From Halobacteria archaeon HArc-gm2 (GTDB lineage Archaea > Halobacteriota > Halobacteria > Halobacteriales > Haloarculaceae), in the NCBI GenBank assembly GCA_025517465.1, contig JAOPKE010000001.1:186001-250000 (forward strand): DNA of 64,000 nt, read 5' to 3'. Below the pieces are notes generated by a model. The model made no database searches, was not told the origin of the DNA, and saw only the letters and a program-made list of their open reading frames with translations. Below, piece by piece: positions 7,337-15,377 of the stretch. Position 1 is the first letter of the stretch; every line of letters starts with the position of its first letter. Position numbers and translations under genes: made by a program.

Positions 7337-8596
7337 TTACGCCCGCTTCCGGTACCAGACGAGGGCAGCGAGGGCTGCACTGCCGACCCCAGCGACGGTT
7401 CCGTAGAGCGGGAGGTTCGCCGAATCCTCTTCTTCCTGCCGCTCGGTTTCGGTCGCCGTCTCCGTCGGCGTGGCGGTGGGCGTAGGCGTTGGAGTCGGGA
7501 CGGCGAACGACGCCACGACGCCGGCGTGGTCGGCGGGCCAGAGTTCGACCGACTCGCCGTCGACGGCCGTGGTGACGCGGGAGTCCGGATCCGCGCCGAC
7601 TCGCTGGACGCCGGTGGGGTCGACGTCGCCGCGGGAGAGGACGTGGTCGACGCGGCGGGAGAGGTCCGACGTCTCGTTGCGCAGGTCGCTGGCCTGACAG
7701 CAGGTCGGGTCGGCGGCGTCGGACTCGCTGTCGGAGGCGGGGTCCGCGAAGGACTCGGTCAGCAGGTCGTAGGCGGCGGTCGGGCCGCCGGGGCCGCTGT
7801 TGAGGTCCCCGGCGAGTACGACCGGCCGGTCCGTCGGCAGTTCGTCGCGGAGTTCCTCGGCCTGGTCCAGGCGGGTGTCGTCGTCCGCGGATTCGAGGTG
7901 GGCGCTTGCGACGGCGACGTCGGCGCCGTCCAGGGAGAGGTCGACCTGGCAGAAGCCGCGCTGGATGGCGACGGTGGCGCCCTGGACCCGATACCGGAGC
8001 GCGTTGTCGAAGGTTTCCGAGCGGCTACCGGTCGTCTCGAGGTCGCTCCGGACGAGCAGGGCGGTTCGGTCGGTGAGGCGGACGTCGGTCGTCCCGCCGT
8101 CGTCGTCGGCGGGGACTTCGATGTCGGTCGTGACCGTCTCGGCGGCCACGTCGTAGGACAGGCCGCGGTCGTCGAGGGCGGACGCGAGTAGGTCGAGCAG
8201 GTCGACGACGGTGGTCGAGGCGTTGGGAATCGGACTTTCGGAGAAGTCGCTCTCGGTCTGGACCCGCAGGTGGGCGGCCTCCTGGACGCCGACGACGTCG
8301 GGCTGGCTGGTCTCTATCTCCGCGGCGATGGCGTCGACGCGGGCCTCGTAGGGATGTGCTCGAATCTCGTCGAGCATCTCACCAGCAATGTGGCGGACGT
8401 CGTTCATCGAGGTCGCGTCGAAGAGTTTCGAGAGGTCGACGCCCAGATAGAGGTTTCGCGTCAGTACCGACAGGGGCGCCGACGACGGCGCGGCGAGGGC
8501 GGTGCTGGGGAGGGTCTGGTTCACGGCGAGTCCCGCGACGCCGCCGAGGAGGGCGCGACGCGAGTGCGATACGGGACCAGTGTCGGGCGTTCTCAT
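7337..8596 (-). CDS. Exported, membrane-anchored endonuclease/exonuclease/phosphatase
   Basis: A 419-residue exported phosphoesterase. A twin-arginine signal (SHSRRALLGG followed by a hydrophobic stretch) sends it out folded. The mature part has the EEP-superfamily motifs: LTRNLYLGVDL near the start, GVQEA with the metal-binding Glu, AGDLNSG with Asp and Asn, and a final DHAGVV. This is the DNase I / sphingomyelinase / inositol phosphatase fold; the substrate cannot be told. A Thr/Pro repeat linker (PTPTPTPTATPTETATET) leads to a C-terminal membrane helix and an Arg-Lys-Arg stop, so it is tethered at the cell surface. The ATG at 8596 follows a T-rich promoter-like stretch about 30 bases upstream. 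Confidence 0.85.
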   Translation of the reverse strand: MRTPDTGPVSHSRRALLGGVAGLAVNQTLPSTALAAPSSAPLSVLTRNLYLGVDLSKLFDATSMNDVRHIAGEMLDEIRAHPYEARVDAIAAEIETSQPDVVGVQEAAHLRVQTESDFSESPIPNASTTVVDLLDLLASALDDRGLSYDVAAETVTTDIEVPADDDGGTTDVRLTDRTALLVRSDLETTGSRSETFDNALRYRVQGATVAIQRGFCQVDLSLDGADVAVASAHLESADDDTRLDQAEELRDELPTDRPVVLAGDLNSGPGGPTAAYDLLTESFADPASDSESDAADPTCCQASDLRNETSDLSRRVDHVLSRGDVDPTGVQRVGADPDSRVTTAVDGESVELWPADHAGVVASFAVPTPTPTPTATPTETATETERQEEEDSANLPLYGTVAGVGSAALAALVWYRKRA

Positions 8597-8728
8597 CTAC
8601 TGATGGCTTCTTCCTCATCACTGAAAAACGTAAATGCGACGTACGTACCAGAACGCTTCTGGGGGCTACGGCGTCGAACCTGTTCGTTCGGTCGGGTCAG
8701 TGCTTCGTCGAAACGCGCTGTTCGGTAC

Positions 8729-9490
8729 TCAACAGCCCTCGCTCGTGATGGTGACCTGTTCTGCGGTCAGGGACGTGTGGTCGTAGGTGGCCTGTCCGTT
8801 CGAGATGGCCGTCCAGTACCTGATGGTTCCGTTGTAGTGGTGACTGTGCAGTTCGGCGTCGGTGTTGAACGCCGGGTCGATGGTGACGGTGAAGTCCTCG
8901 CCGAGGCCGGTGTACGCGCCGCCGTCGGTCTTGCCCTCGCCCCAGGTCCAGTTGACGCGGTGGACGCCGTCGGCCTCGCGCCACGAGTCGTAGTTGTGTT
9001 TGCCCTCGTAGGAGTCGTCTTTCACGGTCCAGTTGCCGTCGTCCGGCAGGCCGGCGATGGTGAAGGTCGCGGCGCCGCCGTCGGAGGCGTTGCCGGTCGA
9101 CCCGTGGAGGAAGACGAGGCTCAGGTTACCGTCGCTATCCTCGTACAGGAAGAAGCTACTCGTGTCGGGTTGCTGGAGCGCGATCGTCCCCTTGGAGCTG
9201 TAGGAACGCCCGGTCTGGTTCGTGGAGGGGTTCTCCGGGATCGGCGACCGGTAGTCGTAGAACGACTTCACCGACTCGTTGCCGTAGAGCGGCGATAGCT
9301 CCGTGCAGTCCTCGCCCTGCACGACCGCGTACGTGTCGTTCGTCTCCTGTTGCTGGACGTCGGCCGCGGCGATGCCGGCCGTCATCCCGACTATCGTGAC
9401 GACGACTACTGCGATCGTCGCCACCTGGCCGAGAACTGTCTCCGTTCGTCGTTCGTGGTCGCTACCTCGTCTGCTGTCTGTCGAACCCAT
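8729..9490 (-). CDS. Secreted or surface protein of unknown function
   Basis: A 253-residue protein with an N-terminal signal or anchor helix (VATIAVVVVTIVGMTAGIAAA). The acidic, Asn/Ser/Thr-rich exported domain has several N-glycosylation-type sites (NGT, NWT, NAS, NQT). Cysteines near residue 60 and at the very C-terminus could pair. It looks like a beta-rich extracellular domain, but I recognise no family. The frame extends upstream to a GTG, yet the ATG at 9490 has a TATA box (GAGTATAACTA) about 28 bases before it, giving a leaderless transcript. It is read in the same direction as the exported phosphatase gene, about 130 bases away. Confidence 0.7.
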   Translation of the reverse strand: MGSTDSRRGSDHERRTETVLGQVATIAVVVVTIVGMTAGIAAADVQQQETNDTYAVVQGEDCTELSPLYGNESVKSFYDYRSPIPENPSTNQTGRSYSSKGTIALQQPDTSSFFLYEDSDGNLSLVFLHGSTGNASDGGAATFTIAGLPDDGNWTVKDDSYEGKHNYDSWREADGVHRVNWTWGEGKTDGGAYTGLGEDFTVTIDPAFNTDAELHSHHYNGTIRYWTAISNGQATYDHTSLTAEQVTITSEGC

Positions 9491-10083
9491 GGAGGATCGC
9501 ACTCGTGTCTGGTGATTAGTTATACTCGCCGTAGCGGTCACACGGGGACCGATTAACGCGCGACCGGGACCGATTATCTGACTTATCGGCGGATATAGTC
9601 AGTATACGATCCGTTTGAATTGCACTGCAGTCGGTGGATTTTGCAGTATCCTCTACCGAATCGTATGTGTTCGACGGCACGCGCTCCCCCGTTCACCTGA
9701 GACAACGTGTGACCGGGACGACGGAAAGCGATCATCACGTACTCACACGCCGTGGCGAACTTCTCCCTGAAAACGGTCTATTGGCTACCAGGTCGAGCGA
9801 TTCGCGTGTGTCTCGCCGTCGCACCGCTACTGAAAGCCGATCGTTAGCGGATCGGTCGACCAGCGTATCCGGGCGGAAAACTGGCGGGGTCGTTGCGGGT
9901 TCCCGCTCTCGTGCTTTCCACGAAGTCGCCGGTGAACGCGCGCCCTGATCGGCGGACCGATGGCGGCCGAAACCGCGGAGTGGGGCGGATGACCGTCGCA
10001 CCGCTCGACAGATCTGTCCGCGACGACTTCGGTCCGACGGCGGGTTCGTCATTTCTTTAGGCGCTCGCGGCCGAACGGCGAGT
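9491..10083. other. Intergenic stretch without a supported gene
   Basis: About 590 bases between divergent promoters. Frames that happen to be open on both strands are Arg/Ser-rich and lack promoters or recognisable features. The left edge carries the TATA box for the secreted-protein gene. The right edge (TTTCTTTAGG near 10053-10062) is a TATA-like site for the small gene pair that follows. Confidence 0.5.
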
Positions 10084-10185
10084 ATGAATGCGCCGTTCGA
10101 CCCCGACCAGCCGGCCGGTTCCTCGCACACGAATCCCTCGCGCGGCCGGTCGCTCGCCGTCCGCCAGCGCCGGGTGATCGCCTGA
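10084..10185 (+). CDS. 33-residue ORF coupled to a small membrane protein
   Basis: A short frame, MNAPFDPDQPAG..., ending RQRRVIA. Its TGA overlaps the ATG of the next gene (TGATG), the classical sign of translational coupling. The TATA-like TTTCTTTAGG lies about 26 bases before its ATG, so the mRNA most likely begins here rather than at the downstream gene. No homology is recognised. It may be a true small protein or only a leader that delivers ribosomes to the membrane-protein start. Confidence 0.4.
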   Translation: MNAPFDPDQPAGSSHTNPSRGRSLAVRQRRVIA

Positions 10186-10403
10186 TGGGGCGTCGCGACA
10201 AGATCGCGTTCGGTCTCACGCTGGTCGCGATTATCGTGATCCCGGGGGTTGCCAACGCCGTCCTCTCCCAGATTGGCTACGGCACGCTCGGGAGCGTCGT
10301 CTGGGCGGTCGGCTACGGGTCGGGGGCGCTGTTCATCTGGTACGCGTATATTCGGCCCCTGAATATCAGGGCTCCCGAGGGCGTCGAGACCGACGAAGAG
10401 TAA
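10185..10403 (+). CDS. Small two-segment membrane protein
   Basis: A 72-residue hydrophobic protein with two predicted membrane helices (about 8-27 and 34-53). The N-terminus is positively charged (MGRRDK) and the tail acidic (EGVETDEE), which places the N-terminus in the cytoplasm by the positive-inside rule. It is translationally coupled to the 33-codon frame upstream by a TGATG overlap. The function is unknown. Confidence 0.6.
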   Translation: MGRRDKIAFGLTLVAIIVIPGVANAVLSQIGYGTLGSVVWAVGYGSGALFIWYAYIRPLNIRAPEGVETDEE

Positions 10404-10419
10404 CCGTTCGTCCGGCCCC

Positions 10420-11961
10420 TCAGCGGTCAGGTCGTTCGACGCTGCCGTTCCGTGACGAATCGATCGGTGCCACCTCGCCCGTCTCGTCCGTGTGCCCTTC
10501 ACTGTCTGGCGCGTCTTCACCGTCCACCGAAACTGTCGTATCGGCTTCGCCATCGCCGATGGTGGCCTCGACGTCGAACACGCCCTCGGCGTCCTCGTCC
10601 GGCGTCGTGACGGGGCCGACCTCCTCCCCGTCGCGCAGTGCAGTGGCTCGCTCCAGCCGGGACTCGATGGCCTCGCGCTCCACTGTCAGGTGGTCCGTCG
10701 CGCCGGCGTACCGTTCCCGCGCGACGGCGAGTGCCAGGTCGTACTGGTCGCGGGCCGCCTCGAACTCCTCGATGGCCACCTCGTACTGTTCGGCCCCGAC
10801 GTACCAGTCGCCGGCCCGCTTCGCCTTCGACGCGGCAGTCCGTCGGGCGGAGACGAGGCGCTTGACGACTTCGCCGAGCCGCTCTCGAAGCTGGTCGGGC
10901 TCGCCCTCGAAGCGCCGTTCGTCGGCGCCCCAGTCGAGTTCCAGGACGGTGCAGTAAGCCTCGAGCGCGTCGTCCCAGTGGTCGGCGGCGTCGGCCGGGT
11001 CGTCGGCGTCGGTGGCGTCCCGGTCCGCCTCGACGGCGCGTCGGAGCGGGGCCGCCGCCAGTTCCGCCGCGACGCGCTCGACCCGGTCGCGTTCCTCGTG
11101 AACCGCGTCCCTGTCCGATACGGCGGCGGAGTCGTAGGTGAGCACGGTCTCGAGTTCCTCGCGCGCGTCGTCGAACGCGTCGTGGGCCGCCTCGAACTCG
11201 TCGTCGCGCCAGTGGGACTCGGCGTCGTCGCTGAACCGGCGGGCGCGCCCCAGTCGCGCTTCGGCCAGCATGCTCGCGCACCGACGCTGGACCTGGTCGA
11301 CGCGGGCGACCATCGCGCTCGCCGTCCACTCGCCGTCGAACCGGTTCGCCGCGCGGCGCGGTTCGTTCAGCCCGTGGTAGGCCTCCTGTGCGGCCTCGAG
11401 CGCCGCGTCGTACTCGCCGGCGTCGCAGTGGCCGGTCGCCGCGACGAGTGACCGCTGGACGTCGTCGAGCGTGTTTTCGACGTGTATCCAGGCCTGGGAG
11501 GCCGCCGTGAGGTACGCCGCTGCTGCATCCAGCCCGTCGGCACCGGCGTGGAGCGTGAGCGAGCCGCCGCTGGTCCGGGTAATGGAGAGTCGGCCCTCGC
11601 GGCGACCGGTTTCGGCGGCGACGCCGTCGACGTCGACGAGTCGCACGGTGAGGCACTGGTCGCCGTCCACCGACGTGGCGTCGCTGTCGCCGACCAGGAT
11701 CACCATTCGACGGTCGGTGAGGACGGCGATCGTTCGGTACCCCGAGCCGGCGGTGAGCTGTTCGGTTCCGTCTTCGCGGCCGATCTCGACGCCTCGCTTC
11801 CCGTTCGTGAGCAGGAAGACGGGAGTCTCGTCGTCTTCCAGGTACGACCCCGCCGGGCGGTCGCGGAGATATCCCGCGGAGAACAGCCCCCCTGTTCCTG
11901 TCTCCGTGAGGAGGGGGTGTGTCTCCCCTCTTTGGTTATCTACTTCGATAACTTGACCCAT
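10420..11961 (-). CDS. PH-like plus helical-repeat protein, haloarchaeal, function unknown
   Basis: A 513-residue acidic soluble protein. The first 150 residues look like a beta-rich domain of the bacterial-PH type (ETPVFLLTNGKRGVEIG, then AVLTDRRMVILVG, a common PH-like strand motif). The rest is nearly all helix with TPR-like periodicity (GEYDAALEAAQEAYHGL, DDEFEAAHDAFDDAREEL, GAEQYEVAIEEFEAARDQYD). It ends in a disordered Asp/Glu/Thr-rich tail. No catalytic motif is seen, so scaffold or adaptor function is an inference. It starts with ATG, with the TATA-like CGGATACAAC about 20-25 bases upstream. It converges with the small membrane-protein gene, 16 bases away. Confidence 0.7.
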   Translation of the reverse strand: MGQVIEVDNQRGETHPLLTETGTGGLFSAGYLRDRPAGSYLEDDETPVFLLTNGKRGVEIGREDGTEQLTAGSGYRTIAVLTDRRMVILVGDSDATSVDGDQCLTVRLVDVDGVAAETGRREGRLSITRTSGGSLTLHAGADGLDAAAAYLTAASQAWIHVENTLDDVQRSLVAATGHCDAGEYDAALEAAQEAYHGLNEPRRAANRFDGEWTASAMVARVDQVQRRCASMLAEARLGRARRFSDDAESHWRDDEFEAAHDAFDDAREELETVLTYDSAAVSDRDAVHEERDRVERVAAELAAAPLRRAVEADRDATDADDPADAADHWDDALEAYCTVLELDWGADERRFEGEPDQLRERLGEVVKRLVSARRTAASKAKRAGDWYVGAEQYEVAIEEFEAARDQYDLALAVARERYAGATDHLTVEREAIESRLERATALRDGEEVGPVTTPDEDAEGVFDVEATIGDGEADTTVSVDGEDAPDSEGHTDETGEVAPIDSSRNGSVERPDR

Positions 11962-12147
11962 TATAGCGGTGTTGTATCCGGATTACTATCATTCCCTCGT
12001 CTCAGGATCTGATAACTCGTGCAAAATTAACGACGGTCGGGGAGAACGAATCTCCGGCGAGGCGGCGGGATCCCACCTGTCAGGGCGGACGCGCGGACGT
12101 CTGGCAGACGGTCGTCTGACTGGCCTTTACGGGACGGGCTGCAGTCA

Positions 12148-12339
12148 ATGTTGACACTCATGGCACGAGCGACGACGGACTGTCACGCGGACGTGCAGCC
12201 GAGACGGGACGGCGGCTCACCCACTATCCGAATCGACGACGAGACGTTCGCGGCGCTCTCGCTCACCGGTGACGCGGCGTCGGAAAATCGGCCTCGGATC
12301 GTCCGGTGGCTCGGCACCTGGGCGGGCGTCGACCGCTAG
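12148..12339 (+). CDS. Small protein of unknown function
   Basis: A 63-residue frame (59 if the ATG at 12160 is used). It contains PTIRIDDETFAALSLTGD, which has the look of a short beta-alpha segment from a ribbon-helix-helix or halo-specific small protein. A TATA-like CCTTTACG at 12124-12131 sits 20-30 bases before both candidate starts. Its last four bases overlap the end of the convergent actin-like gene. Function and family are not recognised. Confidence 0.45.
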   Translation: MLTLMARATTDCHADVQPRRDGGSPTIRIDDETFAALSLTGDAASENRPRIVRWLGTWAGVDR

Positions 12340-13457
12340 CTGTTCTCGACGAGTCGCGTCGCGATGCGCTGGGCGCCGACGGTGGCGGCCATGTCGGGTT
12401 CGTCGGCGGCGATGGCCTCGACGTCGCGCTGGAGTTCCTCGCTGAGCCGACGCTCGAACTCCTCGAGGATGCCCGGGATACAGGCCATCCCGCCCGTGAG
12501 GACGATGGGTCGGTCGAGGGCGAGCTGGTAGACCTTCATGTAGTCGTTGGCCAGTTCGGGGAGGAAGGTGTTGGCCACCTCCTCGACGACGTCGTCGAGG
12601 TACTCGTCGACCGCGTCCATCACAGAGCGCTCGATGGTGAACTCGTGGGAGCCGCCGCCGGGCTGCTGGATGACGTCCGTGAACGGCTCGAAGTCGACGA
12701 AGTCGGCGTGGGTCTCCTTGTACTCGCGGGCGGTCTGGGTGTCGATGTTGACGCGGCCCTGGGTCTCCTCCTCGACGTAGTTGGCGATGACGCGATCGAC
12801 CTCGTTGCCGGTGACGGCGCCGGTCGTGAAGGGTGAGAGCTGTTCGCCGCGGCGATAGGCCGACGCCTCCAGGTTCGTCGACCCGAGGTTGATGGCGACG
12901 AATATCTCGTCGATGGCCTCCAGGTCGTCGCCGAAGGCGGGGATGGCGCCACACAGCGACTCGGGGTAGCTCTCGACGAGGCCGTTGCCGATGGAGCTGT
13001 CCTCGATGACGTAGCGGAGGTTGTCCAGCCCGCGCGGGTTATCGATGGTCGGGATGGCGTACACGACGGCGCTGTTCTGGGGTAGTTCGTTCTCGGCGAT
13101 GAGCGCCTCGAAGAACGTCTGCGTGAGGTCCGCCCGGTCTGCGTCCTCCGGCAGGCCCGACCGGAGCATGAACTGCACGCGGTCGGGGTACTCCGTCGCG
13201 GCCTCCTCGCCGTAGAGGACCTTCTCCTCGCCAGTGAGCGCGTCCTCGTACGTCGCGAGACAGGTCAGCGTCCGGATGAGGTCCTCGCCGGCCTCACGGT
13301 CGGGCCGGGAGATAACCGTGCGCGTGCTCCCGAGTTTCACGCCAACCGGCACGGCTGACTGGGGTTCGGTACTCTGGGTGCCGCCAGCGGCGGTCACCGT
13401 GCCACCGTCCGTGTCCACACCGTCGACGTCTGCGCCTTCGTCGGCGTCCTCGCTCAT
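12336..13457 (-). CDS. Actin/MreB-Hsp70 superfamily protein (salactin-like)
   Basis: A 373-residue ATPase of the actin/Hsp70 fold. After an acidic leader of about 35 residues comes the phosphate-1 loop (GVKLGSTRTVIS). Then follow the phosphate-2 region (VAINLGSTNLEASAY) and the adenosine loop (VLTGGMACIPGILEEFERRL). Haloarchaea carry an actin homologue, named salactin in Halobacterium, that forms dynamic filaments and aids DNA partition; I infer this belongs with it from its size and motif pattern. The TATA-like GTATACAA lies about 25 bases before the ATG. Nearby genes encode ParA-, CheW- and archaellum-type proteins, suggesting a cell-organisation neighbourhood. Confidence 0.8.
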   Translation of the reverse strand: MSEDADEGADVDGVDTDGGTVTAAGGTQSTEPQSAVPVGVKLGSTRTVISRPDREAGEDLIRTLTCLATYEDALTGEEKVLYGEEAATEYPDRVQFMLRSGLPEDADRADLTQTFFEALIAENELPQNSAVVYAIPTIDNPRGLDNLRYVIEDSSIGNGLVESYPESLCGAIPAFGDDLEAIDEIFVAINLGSTNLEASAYRRGEQLSPFTTGAVTGNEVDRVIANYVEEETQGRVNIDTQTAREYKETHADFVDFEPFTDVIQQPGGGSHEFTIERSVMDAVDEYLDDVVEEVANTFLPELANDYMKVYQLALDRPIVLTGGMACIPGILEEFERRLSEELQRDVEAIAADEPDMAATVGAQRIATRLVENS

Positions 13458-13529
13458 ACGAAGACGTATTTCGAGAGGGGGTTTGTATACATTACTCGGC
13501 AGCTATCAGAACTGAGAGACGGACGGGCT

Positions 13530-13760
13530 CGAACGCAGTGAGAGGCCGTCGAATGTTCGAACGGCGAGTGAAACGAGCCGTGAGACGGACGACGCCGAGC
13601 GGAAGCGAGGCGTCGTCGAACGATCGAACGGTGAACGAAGTGAACCGTGAGACGGACGGCGCCGACAGGGCGGTGCGAACGCAGTGAGCACCGCCGACCG
13701 AGCGAACGGCGAAGCCGTGAGCAGCGAGGGGCCGTCGAACGATCGAAAGCCGAAGCGACG
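13530..13760. repeat. Array of short palindromes between actin-like and ArlD/E-like genes
   Basis: At least five consecutive small hairpins with the haloarchaeal loop type CGAACGCAGTGAG or variants. Examples are GGCGGTG-CGAACGCAGTGAG-CACCGCC near 13670-13694 and ACGGTGAAC..GTGAACCGT near 13629-13648. A larger unit of about 66-80 bp starting CGTCGAACGATCGAA and containing CCGTGAGACGGACG recurs two to three times. It is non-coding and follows the stop of the ArlD/E-like gene on the same strand, so it may end or process that transcript. Confidence 0.65.
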
Positions 13761-13807
13761 AGAGAGCAGAGAGAAACTATCGGGAGAATCAGCGAAATTC
13801 CGAGAGA

Positions 13808-14290
13808 CTACACCATGGCGCTCAGCTTGGCGATGTACACCAGGCTGAGCATGTGGTCGTCGACGCCCAGGTCGTTGCCGTCGTTGGAGCCGGCCTCGTC
13901 GATGCCGCGCAGGTACTCGGCCAGGTCGGACTGGACCTCCTCGGTGATCCAGTCGGTCGACTCGTAGTAGTCCAGCGCGTCGTTGGCGCCCTGGTAGCCC
14001 GAGTGCATCAGGAGGAACTCCAGCCACTCGAAGACGACGAACTCGGCGGCGTACTTCTGGGGCAGGCTCCGGAGGTACGGTTTCTCGGCGTCGTCGTCGA
14101 GGAACGGGAGGAGTTCGCGGTACAGACCGGCGCGGAAGGAACTCCCCGCCGCGACGTCCTCTTCGCCCTCGAAGGCGACGTCCAGATCCGCCGGGTCGGG
14201 TTCCTCGCCCTCGCCGAGGCCGTTCGGACGCTGCTGTCTGGCCATCTTCCGCAGCTCGTCGAGGTCGTAGTCCCGCGGGTTGATCGTCAT
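13808..14290 (-). CDS. Archaellum accessory ArlD/E-domain (FlaD/E) protein
   Basis: A 160-residue protein whose C-terminal 100 residues match the Arch_fla_DE domain: LPQKYAAEFVVFEWLEFLL, then GANDALDYYESTDWI and a final helix with LAEYLRGID. In euryarchaea this domain occurs in the cytoplasmic adaptors that join the archaellum motor to the chemotaxis system. The N-terminal 60 residues are acidic and probably disordered. The protein is shorter than typical ArlD or ArlCE, so it may be a stand-alone paralogue. The TATA-like GATTTAAC is about 30 bases before the ATG. It is divergent from the parA-cheW pair, with 174 bases between starts. Confidence 0.8.
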   Translation of the reverse strand: MTINPRDYDLDELRKMARQQRPNGLGEGEEPDPADLDVAFEGEEDVAAGSSFRAGLYRELLPFLDDDAEKPYLRSLPQKYAAEFVVFEWLEFLLMHSGYQGANDALDYYESTDWITEEVQSDLAEYLRGIDEAGSNDGNDLGVDDHMLSLVYIAKLSAMV

Positions 14291-14425
14291 GATACTGTAC
14301 GTGTATCACTACTCCGTGTTAAATCTTGCACACCGTCTGACGGCCGGCTGACCGGGAATTTGGCCGTTGCCGATAGTCGGCTGAACTGGGCTGGGAGTTA
14401 CGTCGCTGATAATCGGGGGCGTATC

Positions 14426-14433
14426 TTTATAAT
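14426..14433 (+). promoter_or_regulatory. TATA box of the parA-cheW operon
   Basis: TTTATAAT, a strong archaeal TATA box, predicts a start near 14457 and a leader of under ten bases before the ATG at 14465. It lies in the divergent region shared with the ArlD/E-like gene. Confidence 0.65.
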
Positions 14434-14464
14434 CCGACACGGACCAGGGACTTGTAATTCGACG

Positions 14465-15367
14465 ATGAGTAGTCAAACTGCGGCCGGACCTGCGCGCCTG
14501 TGCGTGACAAACGCCAAGGGTGGGACCGGCAAGACGACGGTGGCTATCAACGTCGCCGGGGCGCTCAACGAACGCGGTCGCGACGTCCTCTTCGTCGACC
14601 TCGACCCGCAGGGCAACGCGACGGAGGGGCTTGGATTGACCGAGGCGTACGACGCGGCGCCGCCGACCCTCTTCGACGCGCTGACCCGGGCCGACCGCCG
14701 GTCGGTGGTGTCGGACCTGATCGTCGAGCACCCCGAGATGGACGTCCTGCCGAGCAACATCGACATGCTCCAGGCCGAACACGAACTGACTATCGCCGAC
14801 CTCATCGCGCGAGCGAAAGCCGGACAGACGGGGCTCGACCCCGACGCTCTGGCCTCGCTGGCTGTCAACGTCACCCCGGAGGCTGTCGACGGTCCTCACG
14901 CGCTGGACCTGTTCGCGAAGACGCTCGCCCACGTCGAGGACGACTACGACTACGTCGTCGTCGACTCGCCGCCGTTCTACGGCAAACTGACGGACGCGGG
15001 CATCTTCGCCACCCAGCACATCGTCGTGCCGGCGCTGACCGAGGCCACCTCCGAGCGGGCCATCGAGTTACTCATCGACCAGATGGCCGCCCTCGAAGGG
15101 CAGGCCGACATCACGGTCGACACCCTCGGCGTCGTCGCCAACCGGGTCGAGAAGACCAACGAGGACCTGACGATGATCGAGTGGCTCGAGGAGGTGTTCA
15201 CGGACTTCCCGGTGTGGCAGGTCCGCAAACGGGTCGCGCTCCAGCGAGCGTTCTCGGCCGGCCAGTCCATCTTCGCCTACGACGCGTCCGTCGACATGGC
15301 GGACGTCTTCCTGGAGATCGCGGCGTCGCTCGACGACCGATTCGGCTACGAGAAAGTTCCAGCATGA
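14465..15367 (+). CDS. ParA-family ATPase
   Basis: A 300-residue ATPase of the ParA/MinD group that positions cargo by ATP-dependent DNA or surface binding. The deviant Walker A motif KGGTGKTT is at residues 18-25 with both lysines. DLDPQGNA follows near residue 50 and VVVDSPPFYGKLTDA gives the Walker B-like Asp. There is no N-terminal HTH and no ParB gene beside it, unlike plasmid partition loci. Instead a CheW-domain gene follows after ten bases, so the likely cargo is a chemosensory or motility complex, by analogy with bacterial ParA-like proteins that place chemotaxis arrays. That role is inferred. Confidence 0.88.
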   Translation: MSSQTAAGPARLCVTNAKGGTGKTTVAINVAGALNERGRDVLFVDLDPQGNATEGLGLTEAYDAAPPTLFDALTRADRRSVVSDLIVEHPEMDVLPSNIDMLQAEHELTIADLIARAKAGQTGLDPDALASLAVNVTPEAVDGPHALDLFAKTLAHVEDDYDYVVVDSPPFYGKLTDAGIFATQHIVVPALTEATSERAIELLIDQMAALEGQADITVDTLGVVANRVEKTNEDLTMIEWLEEVFTDFPVWQVRKRVALQRAFSAGQSIFAYDASVDMADVFLEIAASLDDRFGYEKVPA

Positions 15368-15377
15368 CAGTGATACA

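Noticed and set aside
9634..9948. 104-residue open frame on the plus strand between the secreted protein and the small coupled genes
   Set aside because: Ser/Arg-rich, no promoter at the right distance, no recognisable fold, and overlapped by an equally long antisense frame; typical of high-G+C noise.
9735..10553. 272-residue antisense frame covering the small membrane-protein genes
   Set aside because: Extremely Arg-rich and overlaps better-supported genes and the end of the PH-like gene; composition is unlike the acidic proteins of this organism.
13515..13790. Possible CRISPR array
   Set aside because: Palindromic units vary in length and sequence, with no constant repeat or unique spacers of uniform size and no cas genes.
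14465..15367. parA as a plasmid partition gene
   Set aside because: No parB, no parS-like repeats and no replication gene nearby; it is operonic with a CheW-domain gene.
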